64,000 nt of DNA from Acidimicrobiaceae bacterium (GCA_002722565.1 PBMG01000007.1:44423-108422); one strand, 5' to 3'; counted from the first letter of the stretch, positions 49,854-58,833 are shown. Made by a program: numbers and translations. The notes: a model not told the origin generated them from the letters alone.

Positions 49854-51146
49854 ATGCAGTCGGAATCAGATTCAACAATCCGTTTAGGGCTCCTAGGTTG
49901 CGGCACAGTTGGCGGCGCCTTGGCCAGAATTATCCATACTGACGCGGACCGCATAGCAGCACGTACCGGGGTTCGATTCGAGGTGGTGGGCATAGCGGTT
50001 CGTAACTTGTCAGCTGATCGCGAAGTTGGGGTTCCCCAAGAACTATTAACTCGTGACGCTCAAGGACTCGTTAATTCCCCCACGGTTGATGTGATTGTTG
50101 AGACTATTGGGGGAATAGAACCGGCTCGACAACTCGTCATTGACGCACTCAAGTCAGGAAAGCCAGTGATTACGGCTAACAAAGAATTGGTCGCCAACTG
50201 TGGCCAAGAACTCTTTGAAGCTGCTGCTGCGGGCGGAGTTGATCTCTTTTTCGAGGCAGCAGTCGCTGGTGGAGTCCCATTGATCCGAGTTCTACGAGAA
50301 TCCCTCGCTGGGGAACGAATCCATCGGGTGATGGGGATCGTTAACGGTACAACCAACTTTATTTTGACGAAGATGACCGAAGAAGGCGCTGACTACGCTG
50401 ACGTTCTTGTCGAGGCTCAGAACCTCGGTTTTGCTGAAGCGGATCCAACTGCGGATGTAGAAGGCGGCGATGCAGCTGCCAAAGCGGCAATTATGGCGAC
50501 TATTGCTTTTGGGGCGAAAGTCGTTGCGGGCGATGTTTATCAAGAGGGAATAAGCCAAATTTCCAAGGACGATATAGCTGCTGCATCGCATATGGGTCAC
50601 GTAATTAAACTGTTAGCTGTAGCGGAGTCAGACGGTGAGCAAGTGGCGGTGAGAGTTCACCCGACGATGGTTTCTAAAAATCATCCTTTAGCCGCAGTGC
50701 GAGAAAGCTTCAACGCAGTGTTTTTAGAGGGTTCTGAGGTGGGCGATCTCATGCTTTACGGCCGTGGCGCTGGTGGAGAACCGACAGCTTCGGCAATGCT
50801 TGGAGACGTCATCTCTGCTGCTAGAAATCTTCAACAGGGAGTATCGAGCGACATTGGGTTGCTGTCGGAGTTCCCCGTTCGAGCCATCGATGAAACCAGT
50901 AGCGCTTTCTATCTTCAGCTAGACGTGGAAGACCGACCAGGCGTTTTAGCAGCCGTAGCCAGCGTCTTTGGCGAACACGGTGTTTCAATCCAGTCGATGG
51001 AACAGCAAGGCCATGGGCAAACAGCTCACTTGGTATTCATTACTCACGAGGCCCGCGAAGCTGACGTCCAGTCCACTTTACGGGAGTTGCGGAACTTAGA
51101 AGAGGTTCGTGACATTGGGGCATTGATTCGGGTTATAGCCGAATAA
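49854..51146 (+). CDS. hom: Homoserine dehydrogenase with C-terminal ACT domain
   Basis: A 430-residue enzyme reducing aspartate semialdehyde to homoserine. IRLGLLGCGTVGGALARII is the NAD(P) site; VITANKELVANCGQELF, GIVNGTTNFILTKM and GFAEADPTADVEGGDAAAKA are catalytic-domain hallmarks; the ACT domain (YLQLDVEDRPGVLAAVASVF) probably binds threonine. ATG 49854 is preferred over TTG 49800 because TACCGT (49841-49846) lies 7 bases upstream. It may thus have its own promoter besides readthrough from lysA. Confidence 0.95.
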   Translation: MQSESDSTIRLGLLGCGTVGGALARIIHTDADRIAARTGVRFEVVGIAVRNLSADREVGVPQELLTRDAQGLVNSPTVDVIVETIGGIEPARQLVIDALKSGKPVITANKELVANCGQELFEAAAAGGVDLFFEAAVAGGVPLIRVLRESLAGERIHRVMGIVNGTTNFILTKMTEEGADYADVLVEAQNLGFAEADPTADVEGGDAAAKAAIMATIAFGAKVVAGDVYQEGISQISKDDIAAASHMGHVIKLLAVAESDGEQVAVRVHPTMVSKNHPLAAVRESFNAVFLEGSEVGDLMLYGRGAGGEPTASAMLGDVISAARNLQQGVSSDIGLLSEFPVRAIDETSSAFYLQLDVEDRPGVLAAVASVFGEHGVSIQSMEQQGHGQTAHLVFITHEAREADVQSTLRELRNLEEVRDIGALIRVIAE

Positions 51147-51168
51147 TTACGCAGGAGACTTTGGGACA

Positions 51169-52572
51169 GTGAAGTATCAGAGCACGCGCGGTGAAGCGCC
51201 GGTTCTTGAATTTAGTGATGTCCTGCTTGCCGGGCTAGCAGTCGATGGCGGGCTCTACGTTCCGGTGGAGTTTCCCACCCTGGCTTCTGCGGATCTTTAC
51301 TCCCTTGCTGAAATGTCCTACAGCGAGGTAGCAACGCGGGTCCTCGAGCCTTTTGTTTCGCCCTCAATCGAGGTCGATGAGCTAGGGAACATGATTGAGG
51401 ATTCATACTCAACATTTCGTCACCCAGACGTGGTGCCGGTGAAGCAATTGCCAGCTGAGATTGGTAACGATCGCTATTTAGCAGAACTCTACTGGGGGCC
51501 TACCTTTTCGTTTAAAGATGTGGCGCTTCAATTGTTAGGGCGACTGTTTGAATATGAATTAGCTCGACGTGATACAGGTGTGACAATCGTTGGTGCCACT
51601 TCTGGAGACACGGGCAGTGCGGCAATCGAAGCTTGTAAAGATAGAAGCGGGATTGAACTTGTAATGCTTCATCCTCGGGGACGTGTTTCGGAGGTGCAAC
51701 GACGGCAAATGACTACTGTCGCTAGCCCCAATATTCATAATGTCGCCATTGATGGAACATTTGATGACTGTCAGGATTTGGTCAAGGCAATGTTCTCTGA
51801 TCTGCAATTTCGTGAGCGTCACAAATTAGCCGCGGTCAACAGCATTAATTGGGCTCGAGTCGCTGCCCAAACAGTTTACTACTTCACAACAGCGACTCGA
51901 ATAGCGGGGCCAAACCAACCGATTTCCTTCTGCGTTCCCACGGGTAATTTTGGCAACATACTGGCCGGACACATTGCCTCTCGGATGGGTTTACCAATTA
52001 AAAGGCTCATAATTGCAAGTAACCACAACGACATCTTGACGCGGACTCACTCTTCGGGAGTCATGCAAATTCGAGACGTTGAGCCGTCGACAAGTCCGGC
52101 AATGGATATACAGGTATCTAGTAACTTCGAACGCCTGCTCTTCGACCTAAGCGATAAAGATTCCGTTTGGTTGGCAGCTGCGATGCGCGATTTTCGTTCC
52201 TCTGGTTCGATGACGCTTGGGAAGTCGGTAGCGAAACGTATTCGAGATTTGTTCGATGCAGATCGAGCCTCTGAAGCTGAAGTAGAACAAGAAATATCTA
52301 GCCTTTACTCGACCCAAGAAGAATTCCTGGACCCTCACACTGCTGTTGGAGTCCATGTCATTCGGGGAATGAAATTGCTTGATAGTCCGGCAGCGGTGAT
52401 GGCGACAGCGCATCCAGCTAAATTTAATAGCGTTGTTGAGGCTGCTACAGGTGTAGCTCCACCTCAACCTGCTGAAATTAGCGGCCTAATGAGACAAACG
52501 GAACGCTGTGTCGATTTACCAAACGAACTTTCAGCTGTTATGGAATTTGTTTCGGCTGCGTCGACCAGTTGA
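51169..52572 (+). CDS. thrC: Threonine synthase, long (E. coli/yeast-like) type
   Basis: A 467-residue PLP enzyme converting O-phosphohomoserine to threonine. MKYQSTRGEAP and GLAVDGGLYVPVEFP at the N-terminus, the PLP lysine in GPTFSFKDVALQLLG, and TIVGATSGDTGSAAIEACKD place it in the long class typified by E. coli and yeast, unlike the roughly 360-residue ThrC (TGSFKDRG type) of mycobacteria. GTG start with GGAG about 12 bases upstream. In many Actinobacteria thrB follows; here the next gene is rho. Confidence 0.93.
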   Translation: MKYQSTRGEAPVLEFSDVLLAGLAVDGGLYVPVEFPTLASADLYSLAEMSYSEVATRVLEPFVSPSIEVDELGNMIEDSYSTFRHPDVVPVKQLPAEIGNDRYLAELYWGPTFSFKDVALQLLGRLFEYELARRDTGVTIVGATSGDTGSAAIEACKDRSGIELVMLHPRGRVSEVQRRQMTTVASPNIHNVAIDGTFDDCQDLVKAMFSDLQFRERHKLAAVNSINWARVAAQTVYYFTTATRIAGPNQPISFCVPTGNFGNILAGHIASRMGLPIKRLIIASNHNDILTRTHSSGVMQIRDVEPSTSPAMDIQVSSNFERLLFDLSDKDSVWLAAAMRDFRSSGSMTLGKSVAKRIRDLFDADRASEAEVEQEISSLYSTQEEFLDPHTAVGVHVIRGMKLLDSPAAVMATAHPAKFNSVVEAATGVAPPQPAEISGLMRQTERCVDLPNELSAVMEFVSAASTS

Positions 52573-52667
52573 GGATCGACCCAACGTTGTGAGTGACCCT
52601 GCCCTGTGAGTAGCCTGACGGCACCGTTCGTTTGCTCACGCCGTTTGTGAATCAGGCAACCGTATCT

Positions 52668-52690
52668 GGTCGGCGGCTGCCGGCTCGACC
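52668..52690 (+). promoter_or_regulatory. Hairpin in the rho leader
   Basis: GGTCG (52668-52672) pairs with CGACC (52686-52690), with further CGG/CCG pairing inside. It lies in the 181-base space between thrC and rho. There is no T-run, so it is not a clear terminator; a part in autoregulation of rho is a guess. Confidence 0.3.
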
Positions 52691-52753
52691 TGGATGAACG
52701 GCCCGAAACGAAATCCCGGTGCATCCGATCTGCTCCGAGACTAAGAGGATTAA

Positions 52754-54286
52754 ATGTCAGACCAGCCAGACCGAGCGCTTCTTGAAGCAAAGTCTCGGGA
52801 CGATCTAGTAGTTATGGCCGACGCGTTAGGAATTGAAATCGCCCCTCGAGCGCGGAAAGCCACCATCATTGACGACCTTTTAAAAGGTCCCTCTGTTGGA
52901 GAGGAAGCGGCAGAAGATGAGGCCTCCGTCCGGCGGGTAAGACGGGCAACTGTTTCAGATGGCGCCGATGGGAATGAAACCGGATCAGACGATAGTTCTG
53001 ACGGGTCGCCTTCTAGCAATGAAAATGAAGACCAGAAAAGCGAAGAAGGGCCATCTAGATCAGATCGTGATCCTGAAGATGCGGGTGTTGGCGAACCTGG
53101 TAACCGGCGTCGCCGTCGTCGCGGACGCGAACGAGATAAAGATGAACACTGGCAGGGGGATCCGGTCGAATGCGAAGGGATTCTTGACCTCCGAGACGAA
53201 GGATACGGATTTCTCCGGACTAGAGGACCGTTACCTTCTAACGATGATGTTTATGTAGCTGCGAAGCAAGTCCGAACTCATGGCTTGAGAAAGGGAGATG
53301 TCGTCAAGGGAGCGAGTCGCCCAGCTGCGAGAAACGAAAAAAACCCTGCGTTGGTACAAATTGATGAAATTAACGGATCCGAGCCGGGTGACACGCGTGA
53401 GAGGCATTTGTTTGAAGACCTCAAAGCCGTGCACCCCCGAGAGGCTTTAAATCTCGAGCTCCCTGGAGCAGAAAATCGCACTGCTCGAGTTGTTGACCTA
53501 GTAGCACCTATTGGCAAAGGACAGCGGGGCCTCGTTGTTTCGCCACCTGAGTGTGGGAAAACTTCCACGATTAGAGAGCTAGCTGTTGCCTTGGAAACCA
53601 ACCACCCTGATCTTCACTTGATTGTTTTGTTGATCGACGAACGACCTGAAGAAGTCACCGAGATTGCTGACGTAGTCGAAGGTGAAGTGCTGGCGTCAAC
53701 CTTTGACAGGCCTGCGGATGAGCACATCCAAGTAGCAGAACTGACCTTAGAACGGGCAAAGAGAATGGTGGAAGGCGGACTAGACGTTGTCATTCTTGTT
53801 GACGGTCTTAGTCGGCTGGCAAGGGCATACAACATGGCAGCGCCCGGAAACGGCAAAGTGCTAGTTGAAGGAGTGGCAGCAGGTGCCTTATATCCACCGA
53901 AACGTTTCTTCGGAGCCGCTCGAGCGCTAGAAGAGGGTGGATCGTTAACAGTTATGGCGACTGCCGCCGTTGAAACTGGCTGGCACTTGGATGAAATGAT
54001 CCTTGAGTCACTGCAAGGAACGGCTAATTCTGTAGTGCGCCTAGATCGCAGAGCAGCGGATCGAAGGGTGTATCCAGCGATCGATGTAGTTGCATCTTGC
54101 ACACGTGAACTGCACCGGCTGAAAGGTGATGATCGAGCGTTAGCTGGACAGGCCTTAGCGGATGCCCTTGTTGCAATTGAAGACAGGGAACCGGGTTCAG
54201 CCATCGACTGGGTGTTGGAGCAAATCAATGTGACCAGTTCTAATCAACAGATCCTTGCCCAATTGGCAGTATCTGGAGACGGCTAG
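52754..54286 (+). CDS. rho: Transcription termination factor Rho (divergent)
   Basis: A 510-residue hexameric RNA helicase. A Rho-N helix pair (1-40) is followed by an acidic then Arg-rich insert (about 45-130, typical of Actinobacteria), the cold-shock-like primary RNA site (GYGFLRTRG), and the RecA-like motor. The P-loop reads SPPECGKTS instead of PPKAGKT, and the DSxTRLARAYN motif is [11 protein letters not shown]. The catalytic-Glu region [12 protein letters not shown] and the finger Arg (SCTREL) are kept, but RNA-loop positions differ: TGGVD is VEGVA, TGSK is TGWH, EEFKGTGN is [14 protein letters not shown] precedes ATG. Confidence 0.93.
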   Translation: MSDQPDRALLEAKSRDDLVVMADALGIEIAPRARKATIIDDLLKGPSVGEEAAEDEASVRRVRRATVSDGADGNETGSDDSSDGSPSSNENEDQKSEEGPSRSDRDPEDAGVGEPGNRRRRRRGRERDKDEHWQGDPVECEGILDLRDEGYGFLRTRGPLPSNDDVYVAAKQVRTHGLRKGDVVKGASRPAARNEKNPALVQIDEINGSEPGDTRERHLFEDLKAVHPREALNLELPGAENRTARVVDLVAPIGKGQRGLVVSPPECGKTSTIRELAVALETNHPDLHLIVLLIDERPEEVTEIADVVEGEVLASTFDRPADEHIQVAELTLERAKRMVEGGLDVVILVDGLSRLARAYNMAAPGNGKVLVEGVAAGALYPPKRFFGAARALEEGGSLTVMATAAVETGWHLDEMILESLQGTANSVVRLDRRAADRRVYPAIDVVASCTRELHRLKGDDRALAGQALADALVAIEDREPGSAIDWVLEQINVTSSNQQILAQLAVSGDG

Positions 54287-54365
54287 ACCTCATAAGAAAG
54301 AGATCACAGGGAATTGTGCCTCGCGATGTGCGATTCGTCGAAGTAACCGCCAGAATGGTTCCATC

Positions 54366-54647
54366 ATGAAAAGTGATATCCACCCCAATTATCGACCGGT
54401 CGTGTTTCGCGACGCAGGTGCTGAATTTTCCTTCATCACCCAATCAACAGTGGAAACAAGTGAAACGGTTGTTTGGGAGGATGGTAACGAGTACCCGCTT
54501 GTCACTGTGGAGCTGTCCAGTGCCAGTCATCCCTTTTTCACTGGACAGATGAAGATAGTTGATACGGCAGGACGAGTAGAACGATTCGAACGACGTTACG
54601 GGCGTCGACGTGGTTCAGACCAGAACTCTGACGACGCCGAAGAATAA
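54366..54647 (+). CDS. rpmE2: Ribosomal protein bL31, type B (no zinc site)
   Basis: A 93-residue bL31. [20 protein letters not shown] and [20 protein letters not shown] are the family marks; there is no cysteine, so this is the zinc-independent type B form. In mycobacteria the bL31 gene at this place between rho and prfA encodes the four-Cys zinc form. The C-terminus has an acidic tail. ATG 54366 fits the family start. The frame is open to 54255. Confidence 0.93.
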   Translation: MKSDIHPNYRPVVFRDAGAEFSFITQSTVETSETVVWEDGNEYPLVTVELSSASHPFFTGQMKIVDTAGRVERFERRYGRRRGSDQNSDDAEE

Positions 54648-54655
54648 GCCTGCCA

Positions 54656-55669
54656 GTGGCGCTAGACCCTGAACGCCGCCGTCAGCTACACGCGATGAAA
54701 CTCCGCTCGATTGTGAGCGCTCATCTGGAGTTGTCCGTAGAAGAACTTTTGGGAACCGATGAGGGTGCATCAGCGAAGCTGAGCGACGGGAGTGTAGCGG
54801 TGCTTGCTGAGGAGCGACCTAGCCGTGCCCTTGGGGGAGCGTTAGCTTCATCAGCTCGTTCATCAGCTGATGAGGTCCATTTATTCACCACGGAAGCTGG
54901 AGATATTTTGGCGCGACGTGCTTCACTGTTTTCTGGACCGATCACAGTTTGGGAAATTGAAGAAGATCAGGTAACAGAGGCGATGCCCGCACAACCACTG
55001 GCTGAAACGAAAGCAGTAGATCAACCAGAGCTGATTGCCACCCTTGAAGAGTCGGGCCTTGAAGTGATCTTCGAACATGGAGTGATCGTCGGAGAAGTTG
55101 AAGGTCTCGAGGTAGCGAGAGTTATCTCGGGTGACAATGGAGATCGCATAGATGTTGGGGTGGGTGCGCACGACCGAGAAGCATTTGGACTCCTCCACGG
55201 AGACCTACCCACAGCGCAAGCTATTGAGCAAGTAGCCAATGTCGTCCGACTCCACCGCGTACCGGGCGCCGAACCTCACCCTCTTAACCGTCTTGGTTCT
55301 GAACGGTGGTTGAGGGCGCATTTAATTTCTCACCCCGACAGGATCGGGATGAGGCAACTCGTTGCGGCAGCGCCTCCGGTTGAAAGAACGAACTTGAAAG
55401 AGGCAGTTCCAGCGGTTGCAAAAGGTGTGTCGCTAGAAGACCGAGAAACTTTGGTTGTTTGCGCCGTTGGCATCGATCTGGATTTAGTGCCCTTTGCCGC
55501 CGATGCCCGGCTCTTACATAACCCCAACGCAGAATTAAAGATCGTTGTTCCCCAGCGAGACGCTCACCAAATTTTGCAAGATCTAGTGGATCGGCTGATT
55601 AATTCGGCCGAGATAATTGCGATCGACGACAGCTGGCGCGAATGGACGAGCCCTCCGTCGGTACCCTGA
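54656..55669 (+). CDS. Conserved-looking hypothetical protein between rpmE and prfA
   Basis: A 337-residue soluble protein without signal peptide or membrane helices. The N-terminal part (about 1-100) mixes a helical start with a beta-rich LFTTEAGDILARRASLFSGP; the middle has EVIFEHGVIVGEVEGLEVAR and IDVGVGAHDREAFGLLHGDL; the C-terminal part holds RLGSERWLRAHLISHP and LVVCAVGIDLDLVPFAADAR. I recognise no family. GTG start 8 bases after rpmE and 4 bases before prfA make it part of the translation-factor operon, so it is surely expressed. Confidence 0.75.
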   Translation: MALDPERRRQLHAMKLRSIVSAHLELSVEELLGTDEGASAKLSDGSVAVLAEERPSRALGGALASSARSSADEVHLFTTEAGDILARRASLFSGPITVWEIEEDQVTEAMPAQPLAETKAVDQPELIATLEESGLEVIFEHGVIVGEVEGLEVARVISGDNGDRIDVGVGAHDREAFGLLHGDLPTAQAIEQVANVVRLHRVPGAEPHPLNRLGSERWLRAHLISHPDRIGMRQLVAAAPPVERTNLKEAVPAVAKGVSLEDRETLVVCAVGIDLDLVPFAADARLLHNPNAELKIVVPQRDAHQILQDLVDRLINSAEIIAIDDSWREWTSPPSVP

Positions 55670-55673
55670 GAGT

Positions 55674-56747
55674 GTGCTTGATCGTTTGCTGGGGTTAGAA
55701 GAAGAGTTGGCTCATGTTGAGTCTCAACTTGGAGACCCTCAAGTTACCTCTGATCGCAACCGCTTCATCGAAGTGAGTCGGCGTCACTCTCAACTGACAG
55801 AAATGATTGAAGTCGGGTCTGCTTGGCGGACAGCGTTAGAAGATGCCGCGGCTGCAAGAGAAATCGGTGAAGCTAGTAGTGGTGAAGAGGTGGTTGAGGC
55901 CAAAGAGATGGAGACAGCTGCCTTATCAGAAGCTGAAGCCCTTGAAGAGAAATTTCGATTCTTGTTGCTACCGCGCGACCCAAATGATGATCGAAACGTA
56001 ATAGTCGAGATAAGAGGGGCCGAAGGAGGAGAAGAAGCGAATCTCTGGGCACGCGACCTTTTCGAAATGTACCGCTCATATTTAAATACCAAGGGCTGGG
56101 GGCTGGAAGTTCTTGGTAGCCACTTCAGTGATATGGGTGGTTATACCGACATCGCTTTTTTGGTCAAGGGTGATGGTGTATGGAGCCACTTAAAATATGA
56201 AGGCGGCCCGCACCGCGTGCAACGAGTTCCAGTAACAGAATCACAAGGGCGAGTCCACACATCTTCGGCAGCAGTAACGGTGCTGCCGGAAGCAGACGAA
56301 GTGGAAGTAGATATTGATCCCAACGATCTAGAGATCGACACGTATCGGTCTTCCGGGCCGGGTGGCCAGTCTGTAAACACAACTGATTCAGCAGTTCGCG
56401 TGACTCATTTGCCGACCGGCCTCGTCGTATCGATGCAAGATGAAAAAAGTCAGCTGCAAAATAAGGCTAAAGCCCTCCGAGTGTTGCGAGCTCGCCTTTT
56501 GAAGTTGCGACAAGACGAGCAAGCCTCAAGTCAAGCAGCTCAAAAGCGCGATCAGATTAAAAGCGGTGGGAGAGCGGAAAAGATTCGTACCTACAACTTT
56601 AAGGAGAGTCGAGTAACGGACCATCGCATTGGATTGACCCTCTACAAATTAGAACGCGTGCTGGCAGGTGGCCTTGACGAGGTAGTGAAACCTTTGATGC
56701 TTCATGAACGCGCGCAACAGCTTGAGGCTGGAAATGGCGAAACTTGA
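55674..56747 (+). CDS. prfA: Peptide chain release factor 1
   Basis: A 357-residue RF1 that ends translation at UAA and UAG. IVEIRGAEGGEEANLWARDL starts domain 2; the catalytic motif is YRSSGPGGQSVNTTDSAVRV, and the C-terminal TYNFKESRVTDHRIGLTLYK is typical. The stop-reading tripeptide region lies at RVPVTESQGRVHTS, with the P-x-T form of RF1 (here PVTESQGR). GTG 55674 fits the family start; the long frame to 55617 overlaps the previous gene. It is followed by the enzyme that methylates its GGQ Gln. Confidence 0.95.
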   Translation: MLDRLLGLEEELAHVESQLGDPQVTSDRNRFIEVSRRHSQLTEMIEVGSAWRTALEDAAAAREIGEASSGEEVVEAKEMETAALSEAEALEEKFRFLLLPRDPNDDRNVIVEIRGAEGGEEANLWARDLFEMYRSYLNTKGWGLEVLGSHFSDMGGYTDIAFLVKGDGVWSHLKYEGGPHRVQRVPVTESQGRVHTSSAAVTVLPEADEVEVDIDPNDLEIDTYRSSGPGGQSVNTTDSAVRVTHLPTGLVVSMQDEKSQLQNKAKALRVLRARLLKLRQDEQASSQAAQKRDQIKSGGRAEKIRTYNFKESRVTDHRIGLTLYKLERVLAGGLDEVVKPLMLHERAQQLEAGNGET

Positions 56748-58212
56748 AGATAACTCCGAGAACACTCTGACACTCGCTCAATTACATAGGGAAGTTTTGG
56801 AAAGACTTCGAGCCGCTCATATCGGGGATGCTGAATTGAGTGCTCGTCGAATTCTGGAGGAAACTACGGGCGTTGATGTCGGCCAGTTCCCAGCAGAAGA
56901 AAGCCATTTAATGAACCAACGGATGGTGGCCCGGACCGATGCTTTAACGGCCAGACGGGCTGCTGGGGAACCATTGCAATATGTGATCGGAAGTTGGGGT
57001 TTTCGATACCTGGACCTTGCAGTCGACCGAAGGGCTTTAATTCCTAGGCCTGAGACCGAAGAAGTTGTTGGCCGAGCGGTTGAGATATTGACCTCAAAAG
57101 ACCAAAGCTTCGGAAAGAAAGCGCTAATTGCGGACTTGGGGACCGGGACTGGAGCGATTGCTCTATCGATAGCTCAGGAAGTTCCGGATGCACACCTGCA
57201 TGCCACTGATATATCTGACGAAGCCCTCTCACTAGCTAGATCTAATCTTGCTGGTTTGGGGCGGGCCGCTGCGAGAGTGCAATTACATGAAGGTGATTGG
57301 CTGAACGCGTTGCCGGAGGGACTTAAAGGGCAACTCGACATGGTCATTTCTAACCCGCCTTATATTCCCTTGGACTATCAGCTTCCTGCGGTAGTTGGTG
57401 ACTGGGAACCGACCGATGCGCTGTTCGGGGGTGAGGACGGTTTTCGTCACTTAGATCTGTTAGTACGAGAAGGAAGACAATGGTTGCGTCCTGGTGGCTG
57501 GCTTATTCTCGAATGCGGGTCCGACCAAGGCGTCCGACTAGAAAATCTTTTGACTGCCAGGGGCTACTGCGAAACAGAAATCAATCTTGATATGTCTGGG
57601 AAACAACGTTTTGTGACAGCTCGACGTCCTATAGATGACGTTGACGAATTGCAGCTTGAAGGAGCCTTTGATGCGTTACAACGAGGCCTGTTGGTCGTCG
57701 CGCCAACGGACACCCTTCCAGGGGTTCTGGCCAAATACGACAACAGTTCAGCGGTGAAGAGTTCATACACAGCGAAGGACCGCCCGTCCGATCAGCCTGT
57801 TCCGGTTTTGGTGAGTGGCATTGAACAGGCAGAGCAACTCATTCATCTCGATGATGAGGTCAGATCGCTTGTTGCAGCCCACTGGCCTGGCGCGCTCACC
57901 GTTGTGGCGCGTCGCCTCTCCGGGGTAGACCCTGTTACCGGTGGAAGCACGGTTGGTGTTAGATGTCCTGAACCCGGGTGGCTTCGTCTTCTTATCGACG
58001 ATGTAGGACCTGTGACTGGCTCAAGCGCGAATTTGCATGGAGTGGAAACTCAGTTAGCGGCGGAAGACGCAGCAGCAACGCTTGCGGTAAAAGCTGCGTT
58101 TGTAATACCGGGAGTTTCTAAGGGTGGGTTGGCATCGACGGTGGTTGACACCACAGGCGAGTCTTTGAGGGTGCTTCGTGATGGCGCTGTCGATCTAGGA
58201 CAAGGGCAATAG
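56734..58212 (+). CDS. prmC: Fusion: release-factor glutamine methyltransferase PrmC + Sua5/TsaC threonylcarbamoyl-AMP synthase
   Basis: A 492-residue protein with two domains. Residues about 10-300 are PrmC: GEPLQYVIGSWGFRYL, RALIPRPETEEVVGRAV, IADLGTGTGAIALSIA (SAM site) and the catalytic SNPPYIP. Residues about 310-490 are a Sua5/YrdC domain: VVAPTDTLPGVLAKYD, the KDRP motif, AAHWPGALTVVARR, VGVRCPEPGW and GPVTGSSANLHGV, which makes threonylcarbamoyl-adenylate for t6A37 in tRNA. In mycobacteria these are adjacent separate genes. There is no stop or frameshift between the domains. ATG 56734 overlaps prfA by 14 bases. Confidence 0.92.
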   Translation: MAKLEDNSENTLTLAQLHREVLERLRAAHIGDAELSARRILEETTGVDVGQFPAEESHLMNQRMVARTDALTARRAAGEPLQYVIGSWGFRYLDLAVDRRALIPRPETEEVVGRAVEILTSKDQSFGKKALIADLGTGTGAIALSIAQEVPDAHLHATDISDEALSLARSNLAGLGRAAARVQLHEGDWLNALPEGLKGQLDMVISNPPYIPLDYQLPAVVGDWEPTDALFGGEDGFRHLDLLVREGRQWLRPGGWLILECGSDQGVRLENLLTARGYCETEINLDMSGKQRFVTARRPIDDVDELQLEGAFDALQRGLLVVAPTDTLPGVLAKYDNSSAVKSSYTAKDRPSDQPVPVLVSGIEQAEQLIHLDDEVRSLVAAHWPGALTVVARRLSGVDPVTGGSTVGVRCPEPGWLRLLIDDVGPVTGSSANLHGVETQLAAEDAAATLAVKAAFVIPGVSKGGLASTVVDTTGESLRVLRDGAVDLGQGQ

Positions 58213-58300
58213 CCCCGATATAGGTTTCGGAGCCTAATTAGTCGCGCTGAGTCAAGATCCGCGTGGGAAGATAGCGAGGTCAACCCACAGAAAGGGCAAC

Positions 58301-58735
58301 GTGTCTGTTATCGCTCTTGGAGCCGACCATGCAGGATTTGCGCTTAAACAGGTAATCGCTCGACACCTCTCAGATGAAGGCCACGAAGTAGTTGACTGCG
58401 GCACTCATGACGAGTCACGAGTTGATTACCCGGACTACGGCGCTGCTGTTGGTATGACTGTCATTAATGGCGACGCCGAGTGTGGTGTTGTGGTGTGTGG
58501 TAGCGGAATCGGGATTGTTATGGCAGCCGGAAAAGTGACCGGTATCCGAGCTGCGACAGTTCACGATATGACAACTGCTCGAATGAGCCGCCAACACAAT
58601 GATGCAAATGTCATTGGCATTGGAGCGCGCATGGTCGGAGAACAAACAGCTCTAGACATAGTTGACGCGTACCTCGATGCGTCATTCGAGGGAGGGCGAC
58701 ATCAAGGGCGTGTGGAGAAGCTCAACGCTATTTAG
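58301..58735 (+). CDS. rpiB: Ribose-5-phosphate isomerase B
   Basis: A 144-residue RpiB/LacA enzyme interconverting ribose 5-phosphate and ribulose 5-phosphate. [15 protein letters not shown] is the phosphate-binding start, [20 protein letters not shown] holds the catalytic Cys, and [20 protein letters not shown] is typical. GTG start with AAAGGG 6 bases upstream. It lies between prmC-sua5 and glyA, an insertion relative to the mycobacterial order. Confidence 0.93.
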   Translation: MSVIALGADHAGFALKQVIARHLSDEGHEVVDCGTHDESRVDYPDYGAAVGMTVINGDAECGVVVCGSGIGIVMAAGKVTGIRAATVHDMTTARMSRQHNDANVIGIGARMVGEQTALDIVDAYLDASFEGGRHQGRVEKLNAI

Positions 58736-58833
58736 ACTCTGAACTGAGAGCGGTCCAGAAAACACGCTTGGAACCCAAATTCAAGGCATGCTGTGTCAAC
58801 ATTTCCCGCGACAACCGCGAAAGGCCTCCACCC

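Noticed and set aside
58736-58833. Glycine or tetrahydrofolate riboswitch upstream of glyA
   Set aside because: No conserved core of either class could be matched in the 98-base leader.
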